Under the pieces are notes generated by a model. The model searched no databases. It was not told where the DNA came from and saw only the letters and a program-made list of their open reading frames with translations. Below, one piece after another: positions 28,927-37,085 of a stretch of 64,000 nucleotides of DNA. Made by a program: the position numbers and the translations under genes. How positions within the stretch are numbered: position 1 is the stretch's first letter; every line of letters starts with the position of its first letter. The DNA comes from Quinella sp. 2Q5 (GTDB lineage Bacteria; Bacillota; Negativicutes; Selenomonadales; Selenomonadaceae): contig JADEZQ010000009.1 of NCBI GenBank assembly GCA_015206785.1, positions 1 to 64,000 on the forward strand, in the 5' to 3' direction.

Positions 28927-29101
28927 CAATATCCCTCCTGAAATAAAGCGACAGAACTTCAACGATGGAAATTATATTGAATTTGATATAAGCTGTCAAA
29001 TCTCACGCAGGGGCGCGATGATTTTTGCACGATTGAGTTGCACGGGCAACGGCGGCTTAATTTGCGCAATGATATAATCAGCCAAAATTATCAGAGGAGG
29101 C

Positions 29102-29485
29102 TTGAGGCTTGTGCGGAAGATTTTTCTGGCTGTAATGCTCGTCGGTTTCGTTGCCTATGCGGGCTTGAACCTTGCCGAGAGCGTCACGCCCTACGTCACG
29201 ATTGCCGAGGCGCGCTCCGGCTTGAACGGCGTGCAAGTCAAAGGTCTGCTCGATAAAAATTTTGCCCCCGTGCAGACCTGCGACGAGTTCAGCTTCAGTT
29301 TGATGGACGAGGAGACCGGCGAGACTATGCGCGTGAAGTTTGACGGCATCAAGCCCGACCAATTCGACGAGGCATATCACATCGTCGCCGTCGGCAAATA
29401 CGACACGACCGACGACAGCTTCCACGCCAAAAAACTTTTGATCAAGTGCCCGTCCAAATACGAGGGGCAAAGACCTCAAGCTTGA
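29102..29485 (+). CDS. ccmE: Cytochrome c maturation protein CcmE-like, with CxxxY motif
   Basis: N-terminal TM plus OB-like domain; SGLNGVQVKGLLDKNF...FDGIKPDQFDEAYHIVAVGKYDTTDDSFHAKKLLIKCPSKYEGQ; CPSKY in the heme-binding position; followed by ccmF. Confidence 0.85.
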   Translation: MRLVRKIFLAVMLVGFVAYAGLNLAESVTPYVTIAEARSGLNGVQVKGLLDKNFAPVQTCDEFSFSLMDEETGETMRVKFDGIKPDQFDEAYHIVAVGKYDTTDDSFHAKKLLIKCPSKYEGQRPQA

Positions 29486-29491
29486 GGGGGA

Positions 29492-31435
29492 ATGCTTTTG
29501 ACGGGAAATTTCTTGTTAGGCGCGGGCTTGGCGGCGGCTCTGGCTCTGACGGCTGTGTGTCTGGCGCAAAAGATTCCGTCGGCGCGGCTCGTCAAGGCTC
29601 TGGCGGCTTCGTCGGCTGTGGCAATCGCGGCGGCAAGCCTGTACCTTTGGCTGTTGATCTTTGAAAACGATTTCGGCGTTGAGTACGTCGCGGCATATTC
29701 GTCGACGACGCTGCCGACGCTATACAAAATTTCGGCGTTTTGGGCGGGGCAACAGGGCTCGTTCTTGCTGTGGCTGCTGATTCACGCAGTGGCGGGCGTG
29801 GCGTTGACATTGCGGCGAACATCGGCGGCGGCGTTGGGAATTTTTTTCCTGATGCAAAGTGTGCTGACGTTGCCCGTGCTGATGAAGTCACCGTTCGCCG
29901 AAAACCCCGTCGAAGTCCTTGAAGGCGCGGGGCTCAATCCTCTGCTGCAAGATTTTTGGATGGCGATTCACCCGCCGATAATCTTCGTCGGTTACGCGTT
30001 GCTGGCGGTGCCGTTTGCGCTGTCAATCGGTGCGCTGCTGACGGAAACTGCGTCGCGTGAATGGCTGGGGGAAGCTCGGCTCTGGACGCTGACGGCGTGG
30101 GCGTTCCTCGGTGCGGGAATTTTCGTCGGCGGCTATTGGGCATACAAAGTTCTCGGCTGGGGCGGCTATTGGGGCTGGGACCCCGTGGAGAATTCGTCGC
30201 TGGTGCCCTGGCTGATGGCGGCGGTGCTGTTGCACATGCTGAACCTGTCTCGCAAGCGTGCGGCGGTTTTGGTCGCGGCTCATGCGGCGGCGACTTTCAC
30301 CTACGCGCTGGTAATCTACGGCACGTTCCTGACGCGTTCGGGCGTCCTCGGCGACTTCTCTGTTCATTCGTTCGCCGGCACGTCCGTCGGCTCGGCAATC
30401 GCCCTGATAAACGCTCTCGTGCTCATCGGCGGGCTGACGGTCTTGCTCATCAAAGCCAAAGACCTGCCGCAGGGCTCGATGTACGACGCGCACAGCTCGG
30501 CACCGTTCGCAGTGTTGCTCGGCTGCCTGCTGATAATCTTCGTCGCGGCAATCGTCTGGGTCGGAATGTCCATGCCGCTGTTGACGCAGCTCGTCGGAGA
30601 AGCGGCGGCGGTCGATACGGACTTCTACGTCAAATCCACAGCACCAATCGCGGCGGCTATCGCGGCTCTGATGTTGTGGACGTTCGCCAAGTTCGCGCGG
30701 ACAATTTCGTTCGGCGGAAAAATCGCGCACGTCGGCTTCCTGCTGATGCTCGCGGCAATCGTCGTCTCGTCCACCGGCGAAACCGTCACGAATGAATTCA
30801 AACCGCAGACCGCCGTTCAAATTGCCGGACACGAAATAATTTACGAGGGGCAAGTCTTCAGCCCAGATGAACGCGAAAAATTTTACGTCTACACCGTTGA
30901 CGGCGAGGCTGTCCGTGCGCTGACGAAGTTGCGATCCAATGGCACTGACGCCGCCCGCGAACCCGCCATCACGAAAACTTTCGGCGGCGATATCTACATC
31001 GCTCCTCACGCCGCAAAAGTCGAGCAAATCGCCGAGCTGGTGCTCACGAAAAATCTTTTCGCTATGGACGGCGAGTTCGGCTACGTCTTCGAGGACGCGC
31101 ACATCGATTACGACGACAACCATCAGCCGATTCAGGCGACGGCGTCAATCACGATAACCGACGGCGAAGTCAACGAAGTCATTCACCCGCTGATAACTGT
31201 CACGGCAGACGGCGGCTCGTCCAAAGCGATTGAAGTTCTCGACGGACGGCGGCGCGTGCGTTTGACGGGGATATCGGGCGACCTGGACAAAGCTCGCCTG
31301 GAAATCTTGCCGACACTGCAAACCATATCGAACATGCCGATAACGACGACAGTCACCACCAAGCCTTTGATCTGGCTCCTGTGGCTGAGCGTCGCGGCAA
31401 TCTGTTTGGGAACGTTGATATCAATTCGGAAATAA
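29492..31435 (+). CDS. ccmF: Cytochrome c heme lyase / cytochrome c-type biogenesis protein CcmF
   Basis: Multi-TM; FWAGQQGSFLLWLLIHA, MAIHPPIIFVGYALLAVPFALSIGALL, GWGGYWGWDPVENSSLVPWLMAAVLLHML (tryptophan-rich WWD-type motif). Confidence 0.92.
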   Translation: MLLTGNFLLGAGLAAALALTAVCLAQKIPSARLVKALAASSAVAIAAASLYLWLLIFENDFGVEYVAAYSSTTLPTLYKISAFWAGQQGSFLLWLLIHAVAGVALTLRRTSAAALGIFFLMQSVLTLPVLMKSPFAENPVEVLEGAGLNPLLQDFWMAIHPPIIFVGYALLAVPFALSIGALLTETASREWLGEARLWTLTAWAFLGAGIFVGGYWAYKVLGWGGYWGWDPVENSSLVPWLMAAVLLHMLNLSRKRAAVLVAAHAAATFTYALVIYGTFLTRSGVLGDFSVHSFAGTSVGSAIALINALVLIGGLTVLLIKAKDLPQGSMYDAHSSAPFAVLLGCLLIIFVAAIVWVGMSMPLLTQLVGEAAAVDTDFYVKSTAPIAAAIAALMLWTFAKFARTISFGGKIAHVGFLLMLAAIVVSSTGETVTNEFKPQTAVQIAGHEIIYEGQVFSPDEREKFYVYTVDGEAVRALTKLRSNGTDAAREPAITKTFGGDIYIAPHAAKVEQIAELVLTKNLFAMDGEFGYVFEDAHIDYDDNHQPIQATASITITDGEVNEVIHPLITVTADGGSSKAIEVLDGRRRVRLTGISGDLDKARLEILPTLQTISNMPITTTVTTKPLIWLLWLSVAAICLGTLISIRK

Positions 31436-31458
31436 TTTTCACGGAAGGAGGTAACGAG

Positions 31459-31938
31459 ATGTGCATTAAGGATTTGCTTGAGAAACACACGCTCAAATGT
31501 CTGGCGGGCGGCTTCGTCGTCGGAGTGCTGGCTGTCGGCGTGGGAATGGGTTTCCTTCATGCGTCGGGCACGAAAACTTTCTGCGGGCAGTGCCATTCCA
31601 TGAAGCACGAAGCGGCGACGTTTGAAGTCTCCAGCCACCGCGAACTGGACTGCGTGGAATGTCACCTGCCGCACGACAACACCGCCCATTACTTGTTCGA
31701 GAAGGGACGCACCGGCATGGTCGACATGTATCACGAGATTATGCGCGACTACCCCGAACGCATTAAGCTCGACGCCGACGCCCGCAAGATGGTCAGCGAA
31801 AACTGCCTGCGTTGCCACGAATCGACGATGTCTTACGTCGACAGCGCACCCGGCGAAGATCAGAACAATTGCTTGAAGTGCCACAGCAGAATCGCGCACG
31901 GCTCGAATCATTTGGAAGGGGGTATTAAAGTTGACTAA
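31459..31938 (+). CDS. nrfH: NrfH-type membrane-anchored tetraheme cytochrome c
   Basis: N-terminal TM; heme motifs CGQCH, CVECH, CLRCH, CLKCH; immediately upstream of nrfA. Confidence 0.92.
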   Translation: MCIKDLLEKHTLKCLAGGFVVGVLAVGVGMGFLHASGTKTFCGQCHSMKHEAATFEVSSHRELDCVECHLPHDNTAHYLFEKGRTGMVDMYHEIMRDYPERIKLDADARKMVSENCLRCHESTMSYVDSAPGEDQNNCLKCHSRIAHGSNHLEGGIKVD

Positions 31939-33325
31939 GATGCAGAAATACATCGCGGGAGCACTGGTCTTGTGCGTGGCATTCTTCGGGATACTCTTCG
32001 CCAGAGTCATTGCCAAACCCGCGACAAAATTTGAGCTTGCCAAAATTCCCGAAGACCAAAAATTAACGCGCATGGGTTACGCCGAGGCTTACCCGTTGCA
32101 GTTCAATTCGTTCAAGATGAACATGGACAAAGCTCCGTCCCCGACGGGTTTCGGCGGCGCGGACGCTTACTCACACTTGACGGAACAGCCCGAAGAGATT
32201 GAGCTGTTCAAGGGCTACAAGTTCTCGATTCAATACGACGACGACCGCGGGCATTGGTATGCGGGCGAAGATATTCTGAACTCCAAACGTCGCCCCGGTC
32301 AGCTCGGCTCGTGCATTGTCTGCAAAGGCTCGGCGATGTACGACATGTTCTACAAGGAAAGCGGCTGGGAATTCGCGTCCAAGCCGTTCGATGAGATTGC
32401 AGGTCAAATCAAAGACGACGAATGGTTTGGCTGCTCAACATGCCACGACCCCGACACGATGCAACTGCGCGTTTACAACCAAGGCTTCATTGAATCGATG
32501 GCTGAACTCGGCGTCGACGTGAGCAAGGCGTCGCATAACGAGATGCGCGCTTACGTCTGCGGTCAGTGCCACAACGAATACTACTTCAAGAAGAAGGAAG
32601 ACGGACGCGTTCACATGCCCTTTGCCAACGGTCTCGGTCCCGAAGAAGAATTCAAGTATTATCACGACGGACACGACCCGAAGTTTGATGCGGACTGGAT
32701 TCACCCCGACAGCGGCGCGGCGATGTTGAAGGTTCAGCACCCCGACTTTGAATGCTGGACGGATTCGGTGCACGCGCTCAACGGCGTCACCTGCGTGGAT
32801 TGCCACATGCCCTACATGCGCAAGGACGGTCAAAAGTACACGTCGCACTGGATGACGCACCCGCTCAAACACTATGACACGGGTTGCGCCAAATGCCACG
32901 ACGAATCTTATGAGACGATGCTTCACCGCGTGCAGACGATTAACGATAACACGTTCAAGCTCCAACGCATTGCCGGACAGACGACCGCCCGCGCTCACAA
33001 AGTCATCAAAGCCGCGAAGCTCGCCGGTGCAACCGACGAACAGCTTGCCAACGCTCGTCAGCTCGTGCGTGAGGCGCAGTGGTATTGGGATTGGGTTGCC
33101 GCCGAAAACGGCATGGGCTTCCACAACCCCGATAAGATTATGAAGTCGCTGGGCTTGTCGATTGACGCGGCGCACAGAGCAATCGAATCCGCGACGGCTG
33201 CAGTCAAAGGCGGCGAACTGGCGATTGAGCCTATGCCGACCGAACCGTTCACGGATACGAAGTTCCCCGACGCAATCGCGCCCGGTGCACCGGCTCCTGC
33301 TCCTGCACCGGCTCCCGCGCAGTAA
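31931..33325 (+). CDS. nrfA: Ammonia-forming cytochrome c nitrite reductase
   Basis: Catalytic CIVCK plus CSTCH, CGQCH, CVDCH and CAKCH; IHPDSGAAMLKVQHPDFECW; CXXCK/CXXCH pattern of NrfA. Confidence 0.96.
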   Translation: MTKMQKYIAGALVLCVAFFGILFARVIAKPATKFELAKIPEDQKLTRMGYAEAYPLQFNSFKMNMDKAPSPTGFGGADAYSHLTEQPEEIELFKGYKFSIQYDDDRGHWYAGEDILNSKRRPGQLGSCIVCKGSAMYDMFYKESGWEFASKPFDEIAGQIKDDEWFGCSTCHDPDTMQLRVYNQGFIESMAELGVDVSKASHNEMRAYVCGQCHNEYYFKKKEDGRVHMPFANGLGPEEEFKYYHDGHDPKFDADWIHPDSGAAMLKVQHPDFECWTDSVHALNGVTCVDCHMPYMRKDGQKYTSHWMTHPLKHYDTGCAKCHDESYETMLHRVQTINDNTFKLQRIAGQTTARAHKVIKAAKLAGATDEQLANARQLVREAQWYWDWVAAENGMGFHNPDKIMKSLGLSIDAAHRAIESATAAVKGGELAIEPMPTEPFTDTKFPDAIAPGAPAPAPAPAPAQ

Positions 33326-33341
33326 ATCATCCGACGAAAAT

Positions 33342-33380
33342 AAATTTTCCGCCACTCGACTTGAGCGGCGGTTTTTTTTA
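33342..33380 (+). terminator. Rho-independent terminator after nrfA
   Basis: aaattttccgccactcgacttgagcggcggttttttttat. Confidence 0.75.
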
Positions 33381-33405
33381 TACTGGCGGCGAAGGAGTTG
33401 ATATC

Positions 33406-34008
33406 ATGGACACAGCACGCGACGAGCTGAAAAAAATTTTGGACGCCATCAACGCCCGCGACGCTGAAAAATTTTTCGCACGCGTCGACCTCAAGCCGCT
33501 CACTGACGTTGCATACGACGAGGCGACCGACGTGCTTGCCGACAACTGCGACAAGTTTCACGCGCTCTATCCGAAGGATCTGTTCTTCAAGTTCGGAGCG
33601 ACCGTTCTGCGCTTCTATAACGAAAAATTTCGCGGCGTGCACCTGGGGCTGATTCATCGGGTCATCGCCGCATACTTCGACGGCAGCTTCCGCGACGCAA
33701 AAAACTTTTCGTCCACGCCGATAAAATTTCTCGCGGCGGAGCTGGTGAATTTGCTTGCCGCCGTGCACGCGGACATCGGCGACGAAAAAATTTCCGGCAC
33801 GACGGCGACGGTTGAGGTCAAGATGGTTGGCGACGCCTCGGACTATGGGCGAATGATCGGCGCGCTGAATTTCGTCGTGGAGTTTGCTCGCGACGGCGAC
33901 GGCTGGCGGCTGAAGAAGATTGTCAACGTTGAAGAACTCGTTCCGCCGATACTCGACATCGCCGAAAGATTTTGGCCGGCTTCGTGGGATTTGGGTATCA
34001 AGCTTTGA
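33406..34008 (+). CDS. Hypothetical protein (SnoaL/NTF2-like size; function not recognised)
   Basis: ATG at 33406 with upstream gaaggag; 200 aa MDTARDELKKILDAINARDAEKFFARVDLKPLTD...; no confident family. Confidence 0.6.
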   Translation: MDTARDELKKILDAINARDAEKFFARVDLKPLTDVAYDEATDVLADNCDKFHALYPKDLFFKFGATVLRFYNEKFRGVHLGLIHRVIAAYFDGSFRDAKNFSSTPIKFLAAELVNLLAAVHADIGDEKISGTTATVEVKMVGDASDYGRMIGALNFVVEFARDGDGWRLKKIVNVEELVPPILDIAERFWPASWDLGIKL

Positions 34009-34888
34009 CGACGCCCGCAAGGTTGAAGCTCGGCACAAACGCGACGTCGGCGGTCTTGCCCGTCTGAATGAAGCAGTTGGTCACGCCGATATCGATTGCG
34101 TGTTCGACGACGGATTGATATTCGAACGTGGTGAGCGTGCGGCGAAGCTGGCGGAAGTCGGCGGCTCGGTGCAGAGGCGTGTACTGATTCATCAGGCTGA
34201 GAAAAATTTTGTCGCCGAAGGTGGCGTGCAACCTGTCGACGATCTTCATGGCGTCGCGGCGGAAATTCGGCAACACCAGGTGACGGACGATAACCCCGCG
34301 CGTCATCAGCCCGCCATCAATCTGCGCGGCACCGACCAGCTCAAACATCTTTTCCACGGCGGCGAAGGCGACAGCTGAGTAATTCGGCGCGGCGGAAAAT
34401 TTTTCGGCAACGGCGTCGTCAGCGTACTTCACGTCGGGCAGGAAGACGTCCACGCGCCCGCGCAACATCTCCAGCGTCGAAATGTTTTCGTAGGCGTTGG
34501 AATTCCACACGACCGGCAACTTCAGCCCGCGACCTTTGGCAATGTCAATCGCCGCGCAGATTTTGTCGGCAAAATGCGTCGGAGTCACCAGCTCGATGTT
34601 CGCCGCACCACGAAGTTGTTGCTCGATGAAAATTTCCGCCAGCCGCTCGACCGTGATGTCCACGCCGAAATTTTTTTGGCTGATGGAAAAGTTTTGGCAG
34701 TAGACACAGCGCAGGTTGCACCCCGTGAAAAAAATCGTGCCCGCGCCGTTTTCACCGACGAGACACGGTTCTTCCCAACGGTGCAGACTCACCAGCGCGA
34801 CCCGTAAATTTTCGCCTGCTCCGCAAAATCCGCGACGCCCTATACGATCCACTCGGCACCGCCGCGGACAAAGTTCACACGGCTCCAT
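33998..34888 (-). CDS. Radical SAM protein, PflA-like (pyruvate formate-lyase activating enzyme-related)
   Basis: MEPCELCPRRCRVDRIGRRGFCGAG...GAGTIFFTGCNLRCVYCQNFSISQ (CxxxCxxC) ...ELVTPTHFADKICAAI...LPVVWNSNAYE. Confidence 0.9.
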   Translation of the reverse strand: MEPCELCPRRCRVDRIGRRGFCGAGENLRVALVSLHRWEEPCLVGENGAGTIFFTGCNLRCVYCQNFSISQKNFGVDITVERLAEIFIEQQLRGAANIELVTPTHFADKICAAIDIAKGRGLKLPVVWNSNAYENISTLEMLRGRVDVFLPDVKYADDAVAEKFSAAPNYSAVAFAAVEKMFELVGAAQIDGGLMTRGVIVRHLVLPNFRRDAMKIVDRLHATFGDKIFLSLMNQYTPLHRAADFRQLRRTLTTFEYQSVVEHAIDIGVTNCFIQTGKTADVAFVPSFNLAGVVKA

Positions 34889-34892
34889 AAAA

Positions 34893-35066
34893 TCACCTCG
34901 CGAATATTTTATCACGCGGCAAAAATTTTTCGAGGAGGACATTTCCATAAGCAACGACGAATTGTACGCCGTCCATCTGCAACAAAAAGCTGCGGCGAAA
35001 GAAACCGGCAATGACGAACATCAACGGCACGAGCTGCATTATCCTGCGGGAAGTCTTTCGGCACAT
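34893..35066 (-). CDS. Possible small ORF or gene remnant (57 aa), hydrophobic
   Basis: MCRKTSRRIMQLVPLMFVIAGFFRRSFLLQMDGVQFVVAYGNVLLEKFLPRDKIFAR*; stops just before the radical SAM start; below the ORF-track length cut-off. Confidence 0.25.
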   Translation of the reverse strand: MCRKTSRRIMQLVPLMFVIAGFFRRSFLLQMDGVQFVVAYGNVLLEKFLPRDKIFAR

Positions 35067-35126
35067 TCGCGACAGCGTGAAAAATTTTCGTGAGTCGGAA
35101 TTAAATCCGCGAGTCTCGGCAAGATT

Positions 35127-35876
35127 TTGTCGCGCGGCAGGAAATTTTCCACGGCGGCAGAATTAGTCGACAGAAAAATTTTTGGACAGGTGATTCCGTT
35201 GAAAGACAAGCTCGCAAACATCTTGCGCAAGATACGAAACGTCGTGCTGGCGGCTCTGCTGTTGACGGCACTAATCATCGGGGGCTTCACGGCGGCGGTG
35301 AAGTTCGACGCGCTGACCACGGACGATGTCGCCATGCTAAACGAGGAGCTGGGGCTATATCGGTTGCCCTTCGTCGGCAACGGCAGATATTTCGAAGTGC
35401 CCGAAGGAGTCGAGTGGCCGCCGCCCGAACCGGAGCCTGAATCCGAACCGGAGCCTGAGCCTCCTGCGCCGCCGCCAGAACCTAAGCCCGTTGAACAGCC
35501 CAAGCCCGTCGACAAACCCAAGCCCGTTGACAAGCCCAAGGAAGTCAAAATTGACCGCAAGGCAATCGATGAACAGCGCGCCAAACGTGAGGCAGAAGAG
35601 AAGAAGCGCGTCGCTCGTCTGGCAAAAATTTATGAGGCGATGAAACCCGAAGCCGCCGCCAACGCTCTGGTCAATGTCGATTGGGACACGACGGTTTTGA
35701 TCCTCCAGCGCATGAGCGAAGATTCAGTAGCCGAGATCCTGTCGAAGATGGAGCCGACCGCCGCGGCGCAGCTGACTGAAATGCTCTACGCCGCCACGCA
35801 ACGCCGAGTGACCACGCCTTCGGACACAATGCGCGGCGAACCCGTCACCACGCCCGAACAAATCGCGGCGCAATAA
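35127..35876 (+). CDS. MotE-like / MgtE-N-domain-like protein with TM and Pro/Glu-rich linker
   Basis: TM VVLAALLLTALIIGGFTAAV; PEPEPESEPEPEPPAPPPEPKPVEQPKPVDKPKPVDKPKE; C-terminus IYEAMKPEAAANALVNVDWDTTVLILQRMSEDSVAEILSKMEPTAAAQLTEML. True start may be internal (~35190-35205). Confidence 0.7.
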   Translation: MSRGRKFSTAAELVDRKIFGQVIPLKDKLANILRKIRNVVLAALLLTALIIGGFTAAVKFDALTTDDVAMLNEELGLYRLPFVGNGRYFEVPEGVEWPPPEPEPESEPEPEPPAPPPEPKPVEQPKPVDKPKPVDKPKEVKIDRKAIDEQRAKREAEEKKRVARLAKIYEAMKPEAAANALVNVDWDTTVLILQRMSEDSVAEILSKMEPTAAAQLTEMLYAATQRRVTTPSDTMRGEPVTTPEQIAAQ

Positions 35877-35881
35877 TCGCA

Positions 35882-35919
35882 AACAAAAACCCCGACAACG
35901 CGTCGGGGAATTTTTTTGG
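35882..35919 (+). terminator. Rho-independent terminator
   Basis: aaacaaaaaccccgacaacgcgtcggggaattttttt. Confidence 0.85.
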
Positions 35920-35948
35920 CGTCAACGCCTAACGCCACCCGTATCCTT

Positions 35949-36075
35949 AGCTGATAACGAGGCCGCCCATGGACGGGCGGCCGCCGGCATACGACGACGT
36001 GATGCGTCGTTGCCGGCTCGGAGGTCCTTTTCTTTGCTACTTTCTTTTGGACCCGCAAAAGAAAGTAGATCTAAA
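35949..36075. repeat. Multi-hairpin intergenic repeat, subfamily 1 (copy B)
   Basis: Near-identical to 18791-18917 and 36143-36270. Confidence 0.9.
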
Positions 36076-36142
36076 CGCCAACGCAGTGAGCAACGACAGA
36101 TACCGTCACCAACCGCCGCTGTCAACCGTCACCCGTTTCCTT

Positions 36143-36270
36143 AGCTGATAACGAGGCCGCCCATGGACGGGCGGCCGCCGGCATACGACGACGTGATGCG
36201 TCGTTGCCGGCTCGTAGGTCCTTTTCTTTGCTACTTTCTTTTGGACCCGCAAAAGAAAGTAGATCCAAAT
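36143..36270. repeat. Multi-hairpin intergenic repeat, subfamily 1 (copy C), tandem to copy B
   Basis: Start-to-start spacing 194 bp from copy B; both preceded by ttagctgataacgaggcc. Confidence 0.9.
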
Positions 36271-36296
36271 GCAAACGCAGTCAGCGACAAAATTCT

Positions 36297-37076
36297 TCAC
36301 GTATAGGAGCCGACGATATATCCGCCGTCCACGAAAAAATTTTGCCCCGTAATCCACGCCGCCCGCTCGCTCAGCAGGAACAAAATCATCCCCGCCACGT
36401 CGCGCGCAGTGCCCGGTCCCAGCAGCTGTCGCGAAGCCGTCTGCTCGCCCACCGACGCCGCGTAGTCGCCGCTCATCATCTCGGTCTTGACGGGCGCGGG
36501 TGCCACGGAATTTATGCGGTGCTTGCCGCGAATGATTTCCTTTGCGAAAGATTTGACTGCCGATTGGATTGCCGCCTTCGCCGCCGAATACGCGAACAGC
36601 CCCTTGCCCGCGAAGTCCCCCGCCGTCGAACTCATCAGCACGAAGGAGCCGCCGCCGTCGGAGAATTTTTTTCGCGTCGCCGCCTGCAAGAAGTTCACCG
36701 CGCCCCAAAAGCTCGTGTCGAAAATTTTTCTGGCAAGCAATGTGTCGAACGAATGAAGCGGCGTGAGCCCCCAGATGCCCGCCGAATACAGCCCGCCGTT
36801 GATTCTGCCGACCGCGCCGGTGAAGTTGCCCAGAACCTGCGCCCAATCGTCGGGGGTGGCGGTGAGGACGTCGAGTTGCTCGGTGAAAATCTTTGGCGGG
36901 CGTTTGACGAGGCTGACGGGTGAATTGGTCTTCAGCTCGTTGAGCCGCTCCAAATTCCTGCCGATAGCCAAAACGTTTGCGCCGCCGTTTGAAAGCTCAA
37001 GCGTCACTTGCCGACCGATGCCGCTGGAAGCACCGACGACGACAAAATTTTTTTCCGTGAAGTCGAAAGTAACCAT
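36297..37076 (-). CDS. SDR-family oxidoreductase
   Basis: FDFTEKNFVVVGASSGIGRQVTLELSNGGANVLAIGRN...YSAAKAAIQSAVKSFAKEI...NSVAPAPVKTEM. Confidence 0.93.
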   Translation of the reverse strand: MVTFDFTEKNFVVVGASSGIGRQVTLELSNGGANVLAIGRNLERLNELKTNSPVSLVKRPPKIFTEQLDVLTATPDDWAQVLGNFTGAVGRINGGLYSAGIWGLTPLHSFDTLLARKIFDTSFWGAVNFLQAATRKKFSDGGGSFVLMSSTAGDFAGKGLFAYSAAKAAIQSAVKSFAKEIIRGKHRINSVAPAPVKTEMMSGDYAASVGEQTASRQLLGPGTARDVAGMILFLLSERAAWITGQNFFVDGGYIVGSYT

Positions 37077-37085
37077 GTTTGCCCC

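Noticed and set aside
35922-36125. Small ORFs such as LLSFAGPKESSKEKDLRAGNDASRRRMPAAARPWAASLSA recurring at several loci
   Set aside because: They are translations of the intergenic hairpin repeats, not a conserved peptide; they occur only because the DNA repeat is conserved.
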